Assembly: GCF_907164905.1 (NCBI RefSeq)
Contig: NZ_CAJRAF010000001.1
Span: forward strand, 1,151,001 to 1,215,000
Source: Dyadobacter sp. CECT 9275
GTDB lineage: Bacteria; Bacteroidota; Bacteroidia; Cytophagales; Spirosomataceae
DNA: 64,000 nt
Direction: 5' to 3'
Shown here: positions 17,266-25,637 of the stretch, one piece after another
How the letters are laid out: every line of letters starts with the position of its first letter
Numbering within the stretch: position 1 is the stretch's first letter
The notes under the pieces: generated by a model
The model's input: only the letters and a program-made list of their open reading frames with translations
What the model was told of the DNA's origin: nothing
Databases searched by the model: none
Program-made: the position numbers and the translations under genes

Positions 17266-19824
17266 ATGCTTCGAATTATGACCCGAAAAGGAATTTCGTT
17301 ACTAGGCATCCTCTTCGTTTTTTACCATTGGGCCGCTGCCCAGCCTACTTCGCGGCATCTTGCAGTGGAGCACTATCCGTTCTCTTCCCTTTCTTCTTCT
17401 CTGAATCGGCTGAGGCATAGTAATGAAGATACTGCCAAAGTGAACCTGCTCTTAAGAATTGCCAGTATTTATCATTGGAATGAGGAAAGTGCTTCTGCGG
17501 ATAGTTCCATAGAGTTTGCCCGATTGGCGGCGCAATTGAGTGCCCGCCTTCGGTATACCGAAGGCCATAATGAAGCGACATTCATTCTCTGTAAATCTCT
17601 GACACAAAAGAAGGACTTCCGGGGGGCAGAACAGATTCTCAACGAAGTAAACGGGGAGCAGTATATCCGCCTTCTTTTGGTACTGAGTGAGTTTTACATC
17701 AATAATAAGGACGCAAAGGCAGGCGAGTTACGCAAAGCGGCCCCCTATCTGCACGAGGCTAATCGTTTAAGTAAGGCACTGCAAGCGCGGCATTGGATCA
17801 CTGAAAGCAGTATTGCGCAAGCCAAATATCATTTCCGCTTTGGGGAAATCAACAAAGGGAGGGATTGCTTTTACCAGGTAATCCATTTTCATGAGCAGAT
17901 CGGCGACAAAGCCGGACAGGCACATTGGTGGCAGGACCTGGCCCGTTATCTGCCCGAGATGAATACCTATGCGCTCCAGATATATAGTTACGGCAAGGCA
18001 CGGAAACTTTTTAAAGAAATTGGGAATATTGAAGAACTGGCCGATTGTCTGCACGAGGAAGGGACGATTCATTCGAGGCATAAAAGAATGGATCTGACCG
18101 AAAAACTTTACCTCGAGGAGCTGGAACTTTTAAAATCTGCCGGTTTGGAGCAGAAGCTGTTTTCCAGCTATCAGAGGCTCTCGGCATTTTATCAGAAACA
18201 AAACAATCAGGACAGAGCATTGCAATATGCGCTGATCGGCCTTAAAAATCTTAAATCTATCAAAGACAGCAGTCAGTTAAATTCGCTTTACTGGACAGCG
18301 GGAGACATTTATCAGAGCATGGGTGATCATCCTGCCAGTATTAAATATTACAAATTGGCTCTTTCGACGAGTCTTTGGCATATGGTCAGAACGTTCACCC
18401 TGGTGAAGCGAGTAGTTGAAGCCGAGATAAGGACGGGAAATCCGGGAGGGGGAATCCGTTTTCTGAACTCTTTTATTAAGAGGAGGGGGGAGCCCGCCAC
18501 ATTGCTGAACAGGCAACTGATAGTATTTCTCTATGGAAATTGTTACATTGCACAGAAGGATTACAGGACAGCCGAAAAATACTATCTTGAAATGATCCGC
18601 CTGAACGGTGAAGTTGAACCTTCGGAAAAGTTCTGGTGGAGGAATGCAAATTCGGTTTCGGGGCCTACGGCTTTTTTGACAATAGGTAGATTTTATATCG
18701 AACAAGGTAAGTTCGGACAGGCGGCGCGTTATGTAAGAAGCGCCCTGACCTACCATGAGCTCCCTCCAGCATTTGAAATGGATGGAAGATACCTTATCTA
18801 TAAGATCGATTCGGCGGCGGGTAACCATCTCGCATCTATGGGAAATTACCAGCGTTATATATTTCTCAAAGACTCCATCCAAAGGGTTACTAAAGACGAA
18901 CAGGTGGCAGTAATGAAAGCCAATTTTAAAACGGCTCAAAAAGAAAAGGATATCAAACTCCTGCAAAAGGAGACGGTCCTCAGAAAGCGGCAGCTTGAGT
19001 TAAAAGCCCGCACCGAAAAATTTGCTTATGCGGGAATCATGATACTGTTTTGTCTGTCAGTGCTGCTGTATAACAGCTATCGTGTTAAACAGAAAAAAAA
19101 CCTGCTTCTGGAAGAGCAGCAAAAAACGATACACATAAAGAATTCGTCACTTCTTCGGCTGGTTGACGAAAAAGAATGGCTGTTGAAGGAAGTGCATCAC
19201 AGGGTGAAAAACAATCTGCAGATCGTGATCAGCCTTTTGAATTCTCACTCGGCCCATCTGAAAGAGGAGGTAGCTGCTAACGCCATCACGGAAAGCCGCC
19301 ACAGGATACAGGCCATTTCAATGCTGCACCAGCGGATCTATCAATCCGAAAATATGGTGGGCATTGCCATGGCCAGCTATATTCATGAACTGGTATATTA
19401 TCTGGACCACAGTTTTAATACTGCCAGACACATTCTTTTCAGTCTGGATATTGAGAACGTGGAGCTCGATTTATCTCAGGCTGTGCCTATTGGTTTGATA
19501 CTGAACGAAGCCATTACCAATTCACTTAAGTATGCTTTCACCGATGGGCGTGAGGGGGAAATCAGGGTAGTTTTTAAAAAAACGGAGGAAGAAAAGCTCG
19601 TGCTGTGCATTGCTGATGACGGGACAGGACTCCCGCTCGATTTTGACATTGATAATATCGGTACTTTCGGACTCAAACTGATCAGGGGACTTACTGAAGA
19701 CCTGGATGGTACACTCACGGTCCAGAGCGAAGGAGGTACTACATTACTGATTTCATTTACCTATAAATGGATAACGGCGTCGCTACCATCTTCTGAGGAT
19801 CTGCCGGGGTTCAGGGGTATATAA
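17266..19824 (+). CDS. TPR-repeat sensor histidine kinase (HisKA_2 type)
   Basis: From the ATG at 17266 the protein has 852 residues and begins with a signal peptide (MTRKGISLLGILFVFYHWAAAQ within it); an earlier TTG would add a non-signal stretch. A large periplasmic region (about residues 40-580) is built of tetratricopeptide-like helical pairs. One membrane helix follows (about 586-604, YAGIMILFCLSVLLYNSY), then a coiled coil and a HisKA_2 kinase core. The phosphoacceptor is His645 in EVHHRVKNNLQIV, and the ATPase motifs are NEAITNSLKYAF, DDGTGLP and GTFGLKLI. The gene ends 8 bp from the convergent sigma-54 response regulator gene, the likely partner. Confidence 0.9.
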   Translation: MLRIMTRKGISLLGILFVFYHWAAAQPTSRHLAVEHYPFSSLSSSLNRLRHSNEDTAKVNLLLRIASIYHWNEESASADSSIEFARLAAQLSARLRYTEGHNEATFILCKSLTQKKDFRGAEQILNEVNGEQYIRLLLVLSEFYINNKDAKAGELRKAAPYLHEANRLSKALQARHWITESSIAQAKYHFRFGEINKGRDCFYQVIHFHEQIGDKAGQAHWWQDLARYLPEMNTYALQIYSYGKARKLFKEIGNIEELADCLHEEGTIHSRHKRMDLTEKLYLEELELLKSAGLEQKLFSSYQRLSAFYQKQNNQDRALQYALIGLKNLKSIKDSSQLNSLYWTAGDIYQSMGDHPASIKYYKLALSTSLWHMVRTFTLVKRVVEAEIRTGNPGGGIRFLNSFIKRRGEPATLLNRQLIVFLYGNCYIAQKDYRTAEKYYLEMIRLNGEVEPSEKFWWRNANSVSGPTAFLTIGRFYIEQGKFGQAARYVRSALTYHELPPAFEMDGRYLIYKIDSAAGNHLASMGNYQRYIFLKDSIQRVTKDEQVAVMKANFKTAQKEKDIKLLQKETVLRKRQLELKARTEKFAYAGIMILFCLSVLLYNSYRVKQKKNLLLEEQQKTIHIKNSSLLRLVDEKEWLLKEVHHRVKNNLQIVISLLNSHSAHLKEEVAANAITESRHRIQAISMLHQRIYQSENMVGIAMASYIHELVYYLDHSFNTARHILFSLDIENVELDLSQAVPIGLILNEAITNSLKYAFTDGREGEIRVVFKKTEEEKLVLCIADDGTGLPLDFDIDNIGTFGLKLIRGLTEDLDGTLTVQSEGGTTLLISFTYKWITASLPSSEDLPGFRGI

Positions 19825-19832
19825 TTGAGTAC

Positions 19833-21236
19833 CTACCCAACTACAAAACGCCAGTTAATTCCTAATTTTTTCATTTTGGAAACCAACGTGGGTGCCGGAA
19901 TATTCAGCATTTCTGCCGCACCGCCCTTGCCCGAAACCTTTCCGTTGCTTTTGGTCAATGCCACCAGGATAAGTTGCTTTTCGCTGTCGGACGTCGACTT
20001 TAATTTCAGACTGTTTGCCAGATTGTCCTCCGGCATATTCTCGTCTACCGGGAGATCGAAAGAGGAGATCAGCTCAGAGGACGTCAGGATAACCTGGCGT
20101 TCAATGATATTTTCAAGTTCTCTTACATTTCCGGGCCAGAAGTATCGGACGAGTGTTTCCATTGCCTGCGGGCTGATTTTTTTGATTGAGCGGCCAGGTA
20201 AGCCAGCGTGTTTCGATAGGAAATGATTTACCAGCGTGGGTATGTCTTCGGTTCTGTCCCGTAGTGGGGCAAGGGTAATGGAAAAGACGTTAATTCTGTA
20301 GTAAAGGTCTATCCGAAATCTTCCTGCTGACACCTCTTTGTACAGATTACGGTTGGTAGCGGTAATAAACCGGATGTCGAGTTTAATTGTGGTTCTGCCA
20401 CCTATCCGCTCCAGCTCCTTTTCCTGAATCACACGCAGCAATTTGGTTTGTGTTTCCAAAGGCATTTCACCAATTTCATCCAGGAAGATGGTTCCTCCCT
20501 GTGCCTGCTCAAATTTACCGATCCGCTTTTCCATAGCTCCGGAAAAGGCACCTCTTTCGTGCCCGAAGAGCTCCGATTCGATCAGGTTGGGTGGGATGGC
20601 AGCGCAATTGACTTTGATCAGTGGCTTATGTTTTCTTTTAGAGAGATGATGTATTGCCTTTGCTATTCCTTCTTTGCCCACTCCCGTCTCGCCCAGAATG
20701 AGTACCGAAGTGTCCGTTGGCGCTACCTGGCTTGCCAGGTCCAGTGCCTGCAGCAATTTAGGGCTGCTTCCAATAATTTGCTGAAATTCAATTGAGGTAT
20801 CCCTTTTCCTTACCTCTATGAGCTTATCGGGTACTGCATCCTGATGCCGAAGCCCGTGCGCGTTGGCATATCTGTGGCGGTAGGCGGCAATATCCAATGC
20901 CACCAGAATGTCCCTTTGCCGGAAAGGTTTGATCAGAAAACCATCGGGCCTGGTTGTTTTGGCTGCCTCAAAAGTGAGAGGATCCGAATTGGCAGAAATG
21001 TAAATGAATGGAATATTTGCAGTGGTGAGCACCGGTGCCAGGTCAACACCGGTTTGGTTCCCTTTTAAAAATATGTCGAGCAAAACGATGTCAGGCCTAT
21101 CTGACTGCAGCAAATCAAGCGCTGCGGGTACCGACTTGGCAATACCGGAAACTGAATGTCCTGCGGTTTCCAGTATGATCTGGAGATCGTGTGCTTCTAT
21201 GAACTGGTCTTCAACAATGAATACTTTCAGGCCCAT
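19833..21236 (-). CDS. Sigma-54-dependent response regulator (NtrC family)
   Basis: The 467-residue protein has a receiver with Asp54 ([12 protein letters not shown]), a linker, a sigma-54 AAA+ domain and a Fis-type helix-turn-helix. In the AAA+ part the Walker A is GETGVGKE, the sigma-54 contact loop is GAFSGA (Thr replaced by Ser in GAFTGA), Walker B is [11 protein letters not shown], and the arginine finger region is [11 protein letters not shown]. The C-terminal [23 protein letters not shown] is an unusual HTH form shared with the divergent neighbour gene. It is transcribed towards the TPR kinase. Given the downstream kdp genes and no kdpE, control of potassium uptake is a fair inference. 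Confidence 0.92.
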   Translation of the reverse strand: MGLKVFIVEDQFIEAHDLQIILETAGHSVSGIAKSVPAALDLLQSDRPDIVLLDIFLKGNQTGVDLAPVLTTANIPFIYISANSDPLTFEAAKTTRPDGFLIKPFRQRDILVALDIAAYRHRYANAHGLRHQDAVPDKLIEVRKRDTSIEFQQIIGSSPKLLQALDLASQVAPTDTSVLILGETGVGKEGIAKAIHHLSKRKHKPLIKVNCAAIPPNLIESELFGHERGAFSGAMEKRIGKFEQAQGGTIFLDEIGEMPLETQTKLLRVIQEKELERIGGRTTIKLDIRFITATNRNLYKEVSAGRFRIDLYYRINVFSITLAPLRDRTEDIPTLVNHFLSKHAGLPGRSIKKISPQAMETLVRYFWPGNVRELENIIERQVILTSSELISSFDLPVDENMPEDNLANSLKLKSTSDSEKQLILVALTKSNGKVSGKGGAAEMLNIPAPTLVSKMKKLGINWRFVVG

Positions 21237-21292
21237 AACGCTGCTCTGTGAGGGATAACCTTCTAAAAATACTCAATTAAAGAGATTTTCTT

Positions 21293-21305
21293 CCCTAAAT
21301 TAGGG
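21293..21305. promoter_or_regulatory. Palindrome in the divergent intergenic region
   Basis: CCCTAA-A-TTAGGG is a perfect inverted repeat with a single central base. It lies in the 112-bp gap between the two divergently transcribed sigma-54 activator genes, with AGGGATAA-like words at 21251-21258 and 21303-21310. It is a candidate operator shared by both promoters. Confidence 0.4.
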
Positions 21306-21348
21306 GATAAATTGATTTGTCTCTGGTACTGAATAACTTTTTGGGAAA

Positions 21349-22314
21349 ATGGACTGCTTGGAAATCTTTCTGGATATGATTGGCACAGCTGGCCCGATGG
21401 AGCAGGTGCGCAGGCTGATGTCCCAGGTGGCAGGTACAGAAAGTACTGTTCTTCTGCTCGGAGAGACCGGAACAGGGAAGGGCCTCGTTGCGAAAAGTAT
21501 TCACCAAAGTTCATTGAGGAAGAATGAGGTGATGATAACTGTGGACTGCGCTGCACTACCTCCTGACTTAATAGAAAGTGAGCTGTTTGGGCACGAAAAG
21601 GGAAGTTTTACCGGCGCATTGGAACGGAGGATCGGTAAATGGGAACTGGCTGACAAAGGGACATTATTTCTCGATGAAATCGGTGAAATGCCATATGCCA
21701 CGCAAGCGAAGATACTCAGGGCTATTCAGGAAAGGGAGATCGAGCGGATCGGAGGAAATTCAACTATTAAAACGGATGTTCGAATCATTTCTGCCACCAG
21801 TAAGGATCTGGCCGGGGAGGTGAGGAAAGGGCGGTTCAGGAGTGATCTTTTTTTTAGGTTAAATGTATTTCCGATCGTTCTCCCTCCATTAAGGGAAAGA
21901 AGGCAGGATATTCATGAGCTGGTATCCTACTTTCTGAAAAAGTACAGTGAAAAAAGCGGGAGGAAGGTTTCGCGTATATCCTCGAAAGTTCAAAAAAAAC
22001 TTTTATCCTACCATTGGCCTGGCAATGTGAGGGAGCTTGAAAATCTGATTGAGAGAAGTGTATTGCTTACTACCCAGTCTGTCATTGATGAGGTATTTTT
22101 GCCCGTCGGTTATCAAAAGGAAGGCCTCAAACGGAATATTGGTAAAGTGAAAACCATTAATGAAGTGGTCAGGGAGCATATCCTGATGGTATTAACGCTT
22201 TGTGAGGGAAAAATAGCCGGGGACGGCGGAGCAGCGGAGGTTTTAAAGATACCTCCTACTACTCTGCACGCGATGATCAAAAGGCTGGTAATCAAAAAGG
22301 TATATGAAAGATGA
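21349..22314 (+). CDS. Sigma-54 activator lacking a regulatory domain
   Basis: The 321-residue protein is a bare AAA+ domain plus Fis-type helix-turn-helix. Walker A is GETGTGKG, the sigma-54 contact loop reads GSFTGA (Ala replaced by Ser), Walker B is GTLFLDEIGE, and FRSDLFFRLNVF carries the arginine fingers. Only about 20 residues precede the AAA+ domain, so no receiver, GAF or PAS domain is present; activity must be constitutive or controlled by a partner, as in PspF. The C-terminal GDGGAAEVLKIPPTTLHAMIKRL matches the divergent neighbour's end, which suggests the pair arose by duplication. It is followed by a probable terminator. Confidence 0.9.
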   Translation: MDCLEIFLDMIGTAGPMEQVRRLMSQVAGTESTVLLLGETGTGKGLVAKSIHQSSLRKNEVMITVDCAALPPDLIESELFGHEKGSFTGALERRIGKWELADKGTLFLDEIGEMPYATQAKILRAIQEREIERIGGNSTIKTDVRIISATSKDLAGEVRKGRFRSDLFFRLNVFPIVLPPLRERRQDIHELVSYFLKKYSEKSGRKVSRISSKVQKKLLSYHWPGNVRELENLIERSVLLTTQSVIDEVFLPVGYQKEGLKRNIGKVKTINEVVREHILMVLTLCEGKIAGDGGAAEVLKIPPTTLHAMIKRLVIKKVYER

Positions 22315-22348
22315 TATTCAAAAACATCTTGATGCTGGCCTCCATGCT

Positions 22349-22372
22349 GTGTGATTGTGATCACACTTTTTT
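22349..22372 (+). terminator. Possible intrinsic terminator after the sigma-54 activator gene
   Basis: GTGTGA (22349-22354) pairs with TCACAC (22361-22366) around a 6-base loop and is followed by six Ts, 35 bp after the stop of the activator gene. The stem is short. The same bases form a perfect Crp-type palindrome, so either role, or both, is possible. Confidence 0.4.
22350..22365. promoter_or_regulatory. Second perfect Crp-type palindrome TGTGA-N6-TCACA
   Basis: The site reads TGTGATTGTGATCACA. It lies upstream of the 2TM-domain gene and is centred about 65 bp before the start point expected from the -7 box at 22410-22417, a distance typical of Crp class I activation. Confidence 0.6.
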
Positions 22373-22386
22373 AGTGATTTCATTCC

Positions 22387-22417
22387 TTTTTATACCTGCG
22401 TAGGCGGACTAATTTTG
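22387..22417 (+). promoter_or_regulatory. Bacteroidetes-type promoter before the 2TM gene
   Basis: TAATTTTG at 22410-22417 fits the -7 consensus TAnnTTTG. A TTTT at 22387-22390 stands 19 bp upstream in place of the -33 TTTG. Transcription would start near 22423, about 60 bp before the 2TM gene. Confidence 0.45.
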
Positions 22418-22483
22418 ATTATTGAGGTTGGGCATGAAAAGCCTCGGTCCTGAAAATTTTCAAAAATCTTATCCGTTTATTTT

Positions 22484-22705
22484 ATGACGAATTTAACAAA
22501 CTGGGATGCTGCTGCAAAAGAGAAAGCAAGCAAAGGCTTTAAGATCCATCTGCTTGCTTTTGTTCTTGTTACACCTGCGATCTGGCTTGTCTGGTATCTT
22601 ACCGACACGTCCTATCCATGGCCCCTGTGGTCCACTCCGGCATGGGGAGTAGGTCTGTTGTTCCATTACCTGGGCGTTTATGTATTCAGCAAGCGGGTGA
22701 GTTAG
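22484..22705 (+). CDS. Small 2TM-domain membrane protein
   Basis: The 73-residue protein has an N-terminal amphipathic stretch (DAAAKEKASKGFKIHLLAF) and two hydrophobic helices separated by a Trp/Pro-rich loop (LTDTSYPWPLWSTPAWG), ending in a basic tail. This is the 2TM domain pattern found in Bacteroidota, sometimes fused to histidine kinases. The function is unknown. It sits between the sigma-54 activator gene and kup and has its own likely promoter with an upstream Crp-type site. Confidence 0.75.
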   Translation: MTNLTNWDAAAKEKASKGFKIHLLAFVLVTPAIWLVWYLTDTSYPWPLWSTPAWGVGLLFHYLGVYVFSKRVS

Positions 22706-23174
22706 CAGGTAACCGTGCCCATTTGCCATATTTCCTGATGCTGCGTTTGTATTATTGCCAGGCTGTTTTATCCACGAAGTCTCGGGCGTCCTGCACAGGA
22801 GAGGATGACCCGGGACAGTTGCGCTATGCGCGCTTTTTCCGGGTGATTCGTGCACATGATCAGGTTAAAATCCTTCTTTTTCGAGCAGTTTGGGATTTTA
22901 ATAATCTGGTTAGCTTTTCCTGTACATGAAGCCAGGATACTTGCATTTATTTTCTTGAAAAGTTGAATTTAAGAGCTGGTATATGCATTGATTATCAGAC
23001 TGGTGGCTTATTTGGGGTACTTTCAAGCCCGGCTGACTTCTTTTGAGCTTTCAGAAATGAGCGGATAACGCTTAAATTAATATGATAAATCAGCTCAAAT
23101 ACTCTATTATTGCCGGATTTTTAAATTTCGTGCGAAAGCAGCGAAGGATAAAGTGCAATAATAATTCAACAGAA
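22706..23174. other. Non-coding region before kup
   Basis: About 470 bp without a convincing gene. Open frames here have no conserved-looking sequence. A weak promoter-like pair (TTTG at 23011-23014 and TTCTTTTG at 23038-23045, 23 bp apart) may serve kup. An alternative kup start at 23082 would extend the protein by 31 residues into this region. Confidence 0.4.
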
Positions 23175-25118
23175 ATGAGTTCAAAACACACTGAAAAAGC
23201 ATCGGCTGCCGGTCTTTTGGTAGCCTTGGGGATTATCTTTGGCGATATCGGAACATCGCCCTTGTATGCCATGCAGGCCATTATAGGTAATGAGCCCATA
23301 GCCCTCGACGTCGTTTATGGGGCGGTATCCTGTATTTTCTGGACGCTTACCCTCCAGACCACCGTCAAGTATGTAATACTGATATTACGGGCAGACAATA
23401 ACGGTGAAGGGGGGATCCTGGCATTATACGCCTTGGTACGGCGAAATGCAAAGTGGCTTACTGTTCCGGCTATTATCGGGGCCAGTACGCTTCTGGCCGA
23501 CGGCATCATTACGCCACCTATTTCGGTATCTTCTGCCATCGAAGGGTTGCGAATCCTGTATCCGCACATCCAGACCATCCCGATCGTAATCGGTATTCTT
23601 ACGCTGTTGTTTATTATACAGGTATTTGGTACCACTATCGTGGGGCGTGCGTTCGGTCCGGTGATGCTGGTTTGGTTTTTAATGCTGCTGGTACTGGGGT
23701 TATCGCAGGCGATCTACCACCCGGAAATCTTCAGGGCGTTCAATCCGTATTATGCATATCAGCTGCTGGCTCATCATCCCGGGGGCTTCTGGTTACTCGG
23801 GTCCGTCTTTCTGTGTACCACCGGGGCCGAGGCGCTATATTCCGATCTGGGACATTGTGGCAGAGGAAATATCCGGATCAGCTGGATATATGTGAAGACC
23901 TGCCTGGTGATCAATTACTTTGGACAGGGTGCCTGGCTTGCCATGCATACCGGTGAACTTTTGAACGGGCGAAAACCATTTTATGAGATCATGCCTGACT
24001 GGTGGCTTCTTCCGGGAATCTGTATCGCAACGATGGCTACAATCATTGCCAGCCAGGCATTGATCAGCGGCTCGTTTACCCTGGTGTCCGAAGCGATCCG
24101 GCTGAATGTTTGGCCGAAGGTACGCCTTGTGTATCCAAGCATTGAAAAAGGGCAGCTGTATGTACCCAGCGTCAACTGGCTTTTATGGGCAGGATGTGTG
24201 GGCGTTGTGCTTTACTTCAAGGAATCATCACACATGGAGGCGGCCTATGGTCTTGCCATTACGCTGACCATGGTCATGACAACGCTGCTGTTTTCCTATT
24301 ATCTGTTTGTTCAAAAGATCGGTAAAATATGGGTGGCGGTTTTCATTACGGTATATCTGGCTATTGAGGGTTCATTTCTGGCGGCTAATCTTCTGAAGTT
24401 TTCTCATGGCGGATGGGTGTCTTTGTTACTGGCAAGTATTATCGGGGCTTTGATGGCTATCTGGTTAAGGGCCAATTTGATTAAAATGAGACTGACGGAA
24501 TTTGAGGAACTCGACAAACATATTCCTTCGCTCAAAGAGCTCAGTAATGACATTAGTGTTCCCAAATATGCCACGCACCTGGTTTTTATGTCCAATGCGG
24601 CCGAAGACAACCAGATTGAAAGCAAGATCATTTATTCCATTTTCCAAAAGCGGCCCAAACGTGCAGATATTTACTGGTTTGTTCACGTGGAAACGACCGA
24701 TGACCCCTATACCATGGATTACCATGTGAATGTAAGGGCTGTGGATGACGTTATTAAAATCAATTTTATCCTGGGTTTTCGTGTTGAGCAGCGCATCAAT
24801 ATGTTCCTGAGGAAAGTGGTGGAAGACCTTGTGATGAACAATGAGGTAGATATTACCAGTCGCTATGAGTCGCTCAACCGGCAGAATATCACCGGCGATT
24901 TCCGCTTCGTTGTGCTGGAACGTTACCTCTCGGTTGACAACGACCTGCCCTGGCATGAAGAATTTGTCATGAAATTTTATTTCGCTATAAAAAGCATCAC
25001 CAACACCGAGGTCCAGTGGTTTGGGCTGGACAATAGTTCTGTGAAGGTTGAGAAGGTACCTCTTGTGCTGAACACCAGTAAGAAGATCAGGATGAGAAGG
25101 GTTTATATGTCGAACTGA
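23175..25118 (+). CDS. kup: Kup potassium uptake transporter
   Basis: From the ATG at 23175 the protein has 647 residues, close to the 622 of E. coli Kup; the ATG at 23082 would add a basic N-terminal extension not usual in the family. The signature GIIFGDIGTSPLYAMQ opens the first membrane helix, CTTGAEALYSDLGHCG follows in the middle, and about twelve helices precede a cytoplasmic C-terminal domain of about 190 residues. Kup is a constitutive K+/H+ symporter of moderate affinity. Here it stands directly before the high-affinity kdp operon, separated by a strong terminator. Confidence 0.95.
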   Translation: MSSKHTEKASAAGLLVALGIIFGDIGTSPLYAMQAIIGNEPIALDVVYGAVSCIFWTLTLQTTVKYVILILRADNNGEGGILALYALVRRNAKWLTVPAIIGASTLLADGIITPPISVSSAIEGLRILYPHIQTIPIVIGILTLLFIIQVFGTTIVGRAFGPVMLVWFLMLLVLGLSQAIYHPEIFRAFNPYYAYQLLAHHPGGFWLLGSVFLCTTGAEALYSDLGHCGRGNIRISWIYVKTCLVINYFGQGAWLAMHTGELLNGRKPFYEIMPDWWLLPGICIATMATIIASQALISGSFTLVSEAIRLNVWPKVRLVYPSIEKGQLYVPSVNWLLWAGCVGVVLYFKESSHMEAAYGLAITLTMVMTTLLFSYYLFVQKIGKIWVAVFITVYLAIEGSFLAANLLKFSHGGWVSLLLASIIGALMAIWLRANLIKMRLTEFEELDKHIPSLKELSNDISVPKYATHLVFMSNAAEDNQIESKIIYSIFQKRPKRADIYWFVHVETTDDPYTMDYHVNVRAVDDVIKINFILGFRVEQRINMFLRKVVEDLVMNNEVDITSRYESLNRQNITGDFRFVVLERYLSVDNDLPWHEEFVMKFYFAIKSITNTEVQWFGLDNSSVKVEKVPLVLNTSKKIRMRRVYMSN

Positions 25119-25144
25119 AATTTTAATCCTCCATCCATTTTGAT

Positions 25145-25181
25145 AAGACCCTATCATTTTGATAGGGTCTTTTTTGTTTTC
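25145..25181 (+). terminator. Rho-independent terminator of kup
   Basis: AAGACCCTATCA (25145-25156) and TGATAGGGTCTT (25160-25171) form a perfect 12-bp stem with a 3-base loop, followed by a run of Ts. It lies 27 bp after the kup stop and separates kup from the kdp operon. Confidence 0.93.
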
Positions 25182-25321
25182 TGATTGTAGAAATATGTGA
25201 TAATGTTTTGATAATTAACTTGTTGTGTATTGAGATTTTCCTTGGGAATGTGTTTGGTATAAAGCCGGGAAGACGTTTAACTAACCAATGTATTTTAATT
25301 CTCACTTTAATCCCCTTCAAG

Positions 25322-25405
25322 ATGATCGCAATCCTTTTAATCGCGGCCGGCAGCCTTTGCTTTCTGCTCTTTTACCGAACCATTCAATTCTTTGAAAAAA
25401 TCTGA
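25322..25405 (+). CDS. 27-residue membrane peptide upstream of kdpF
   Basis: The open frame MIAILLIAAGSLCFLLFYRT (then IQFFEKI) is one hydrophobic helix with a basic/aromatic end. It stops 4 bp before the kdpF start, so it is almost certainly part of the kdp mRNA. It resembles KdpF in size and shape but not in sequence. It may be a second stabilising subunit or a leader peptide. It is too short for ordinary gene calling. Confidence 0.5.
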   Translation: MIAILLIAAGSLCFLLFYRTIQFFEKI

Positions 25406-25409
25406 CACC

Positions 25410-25487
25410 ATGGCAGCGCTGTTTATCATATCCATCGGGGTTTTTGCCTACATCTGTTATGTATTGCTCAAACCCGAAAAATTCTAA
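25410..25487 (+). CDS. kdpF: KdpF, small subunit of the K+-transporting ATPase
   Basis: This 25-residue peptide (MAALFIISIGVFAYICYVLL, then KPEKF) has the KdpF form: a single membrane helix followed by a short tail ending in a KPEKF-like motif, as in E. coli KdpF (29 residues, tail NAEAF). KdpF stabilises the KdpABC complex in the membrane. It lies between two other tiny open frames and 150 bp before kdpA. Confidence 0.82.
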   Translation: MAALFIISIGVFAYICYVLLKPEKF

Positions 25488-25498
25488 GCCGAAAAACA

Positions 25499-25636
25499 AT
25501 GTGCAACCTGGATCACAACCGCAACCAAAAGACCCGGCCCTGGGAGGTACTGGTGATTCTGCTGATCTGGCTGATGGCCGCGGCCCTTGTGTACATCGTT
25601 TTCCGGAAAGCAACAATCGAATTAAATATAAAATAA
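25499..25636 (+). CDS. 45-residue single-helix protein between kdpF and kdpA
   Basis: The open frame starts at the ATG at 25499 and stops one base before the kdpA start at 25638. The peptide has a polar, basic N-terminus (MCNLDHNRNQKTRPWE), one helix (VLVILLIWLMAAALVYIVF) and a basic tail. The tight spacing to kdpA argues for translational coupling. I do not recognise it as a named Kdp subunit; it may be an additional small component of the pump. Confidence 0.6.
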   Translation: MCNLDHNRNQKTRPWEVLVILLIWLMAAALVYIVFRKATIELNIK

Positions 25637-25637
25637 A

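Noticed and set aside
22618..22929. 103-codon open frame after the 2TM gene
   Set aside because: It overlaps the 2TM gene in another frame and its sequence shows no domain or membrane pattern.
23001..23015. Possible sigma-54 promoter before kup (GG, 10 bp, GG)
   Set aside because: The -12 element reads TTGG where GC is nearly invariant, and the same bases can be a -33 TTTG of an ordinary promoter.
25242..25258. Possible sigma-54 promoter before the kdp small ORFs
   Set aside because: Spacing fits (GG, 10 bp, TTTGG) but the -12 GC is missing and the -24 part matches poorly. It also overlaps a TGTGTTTG that could be a -7 box.
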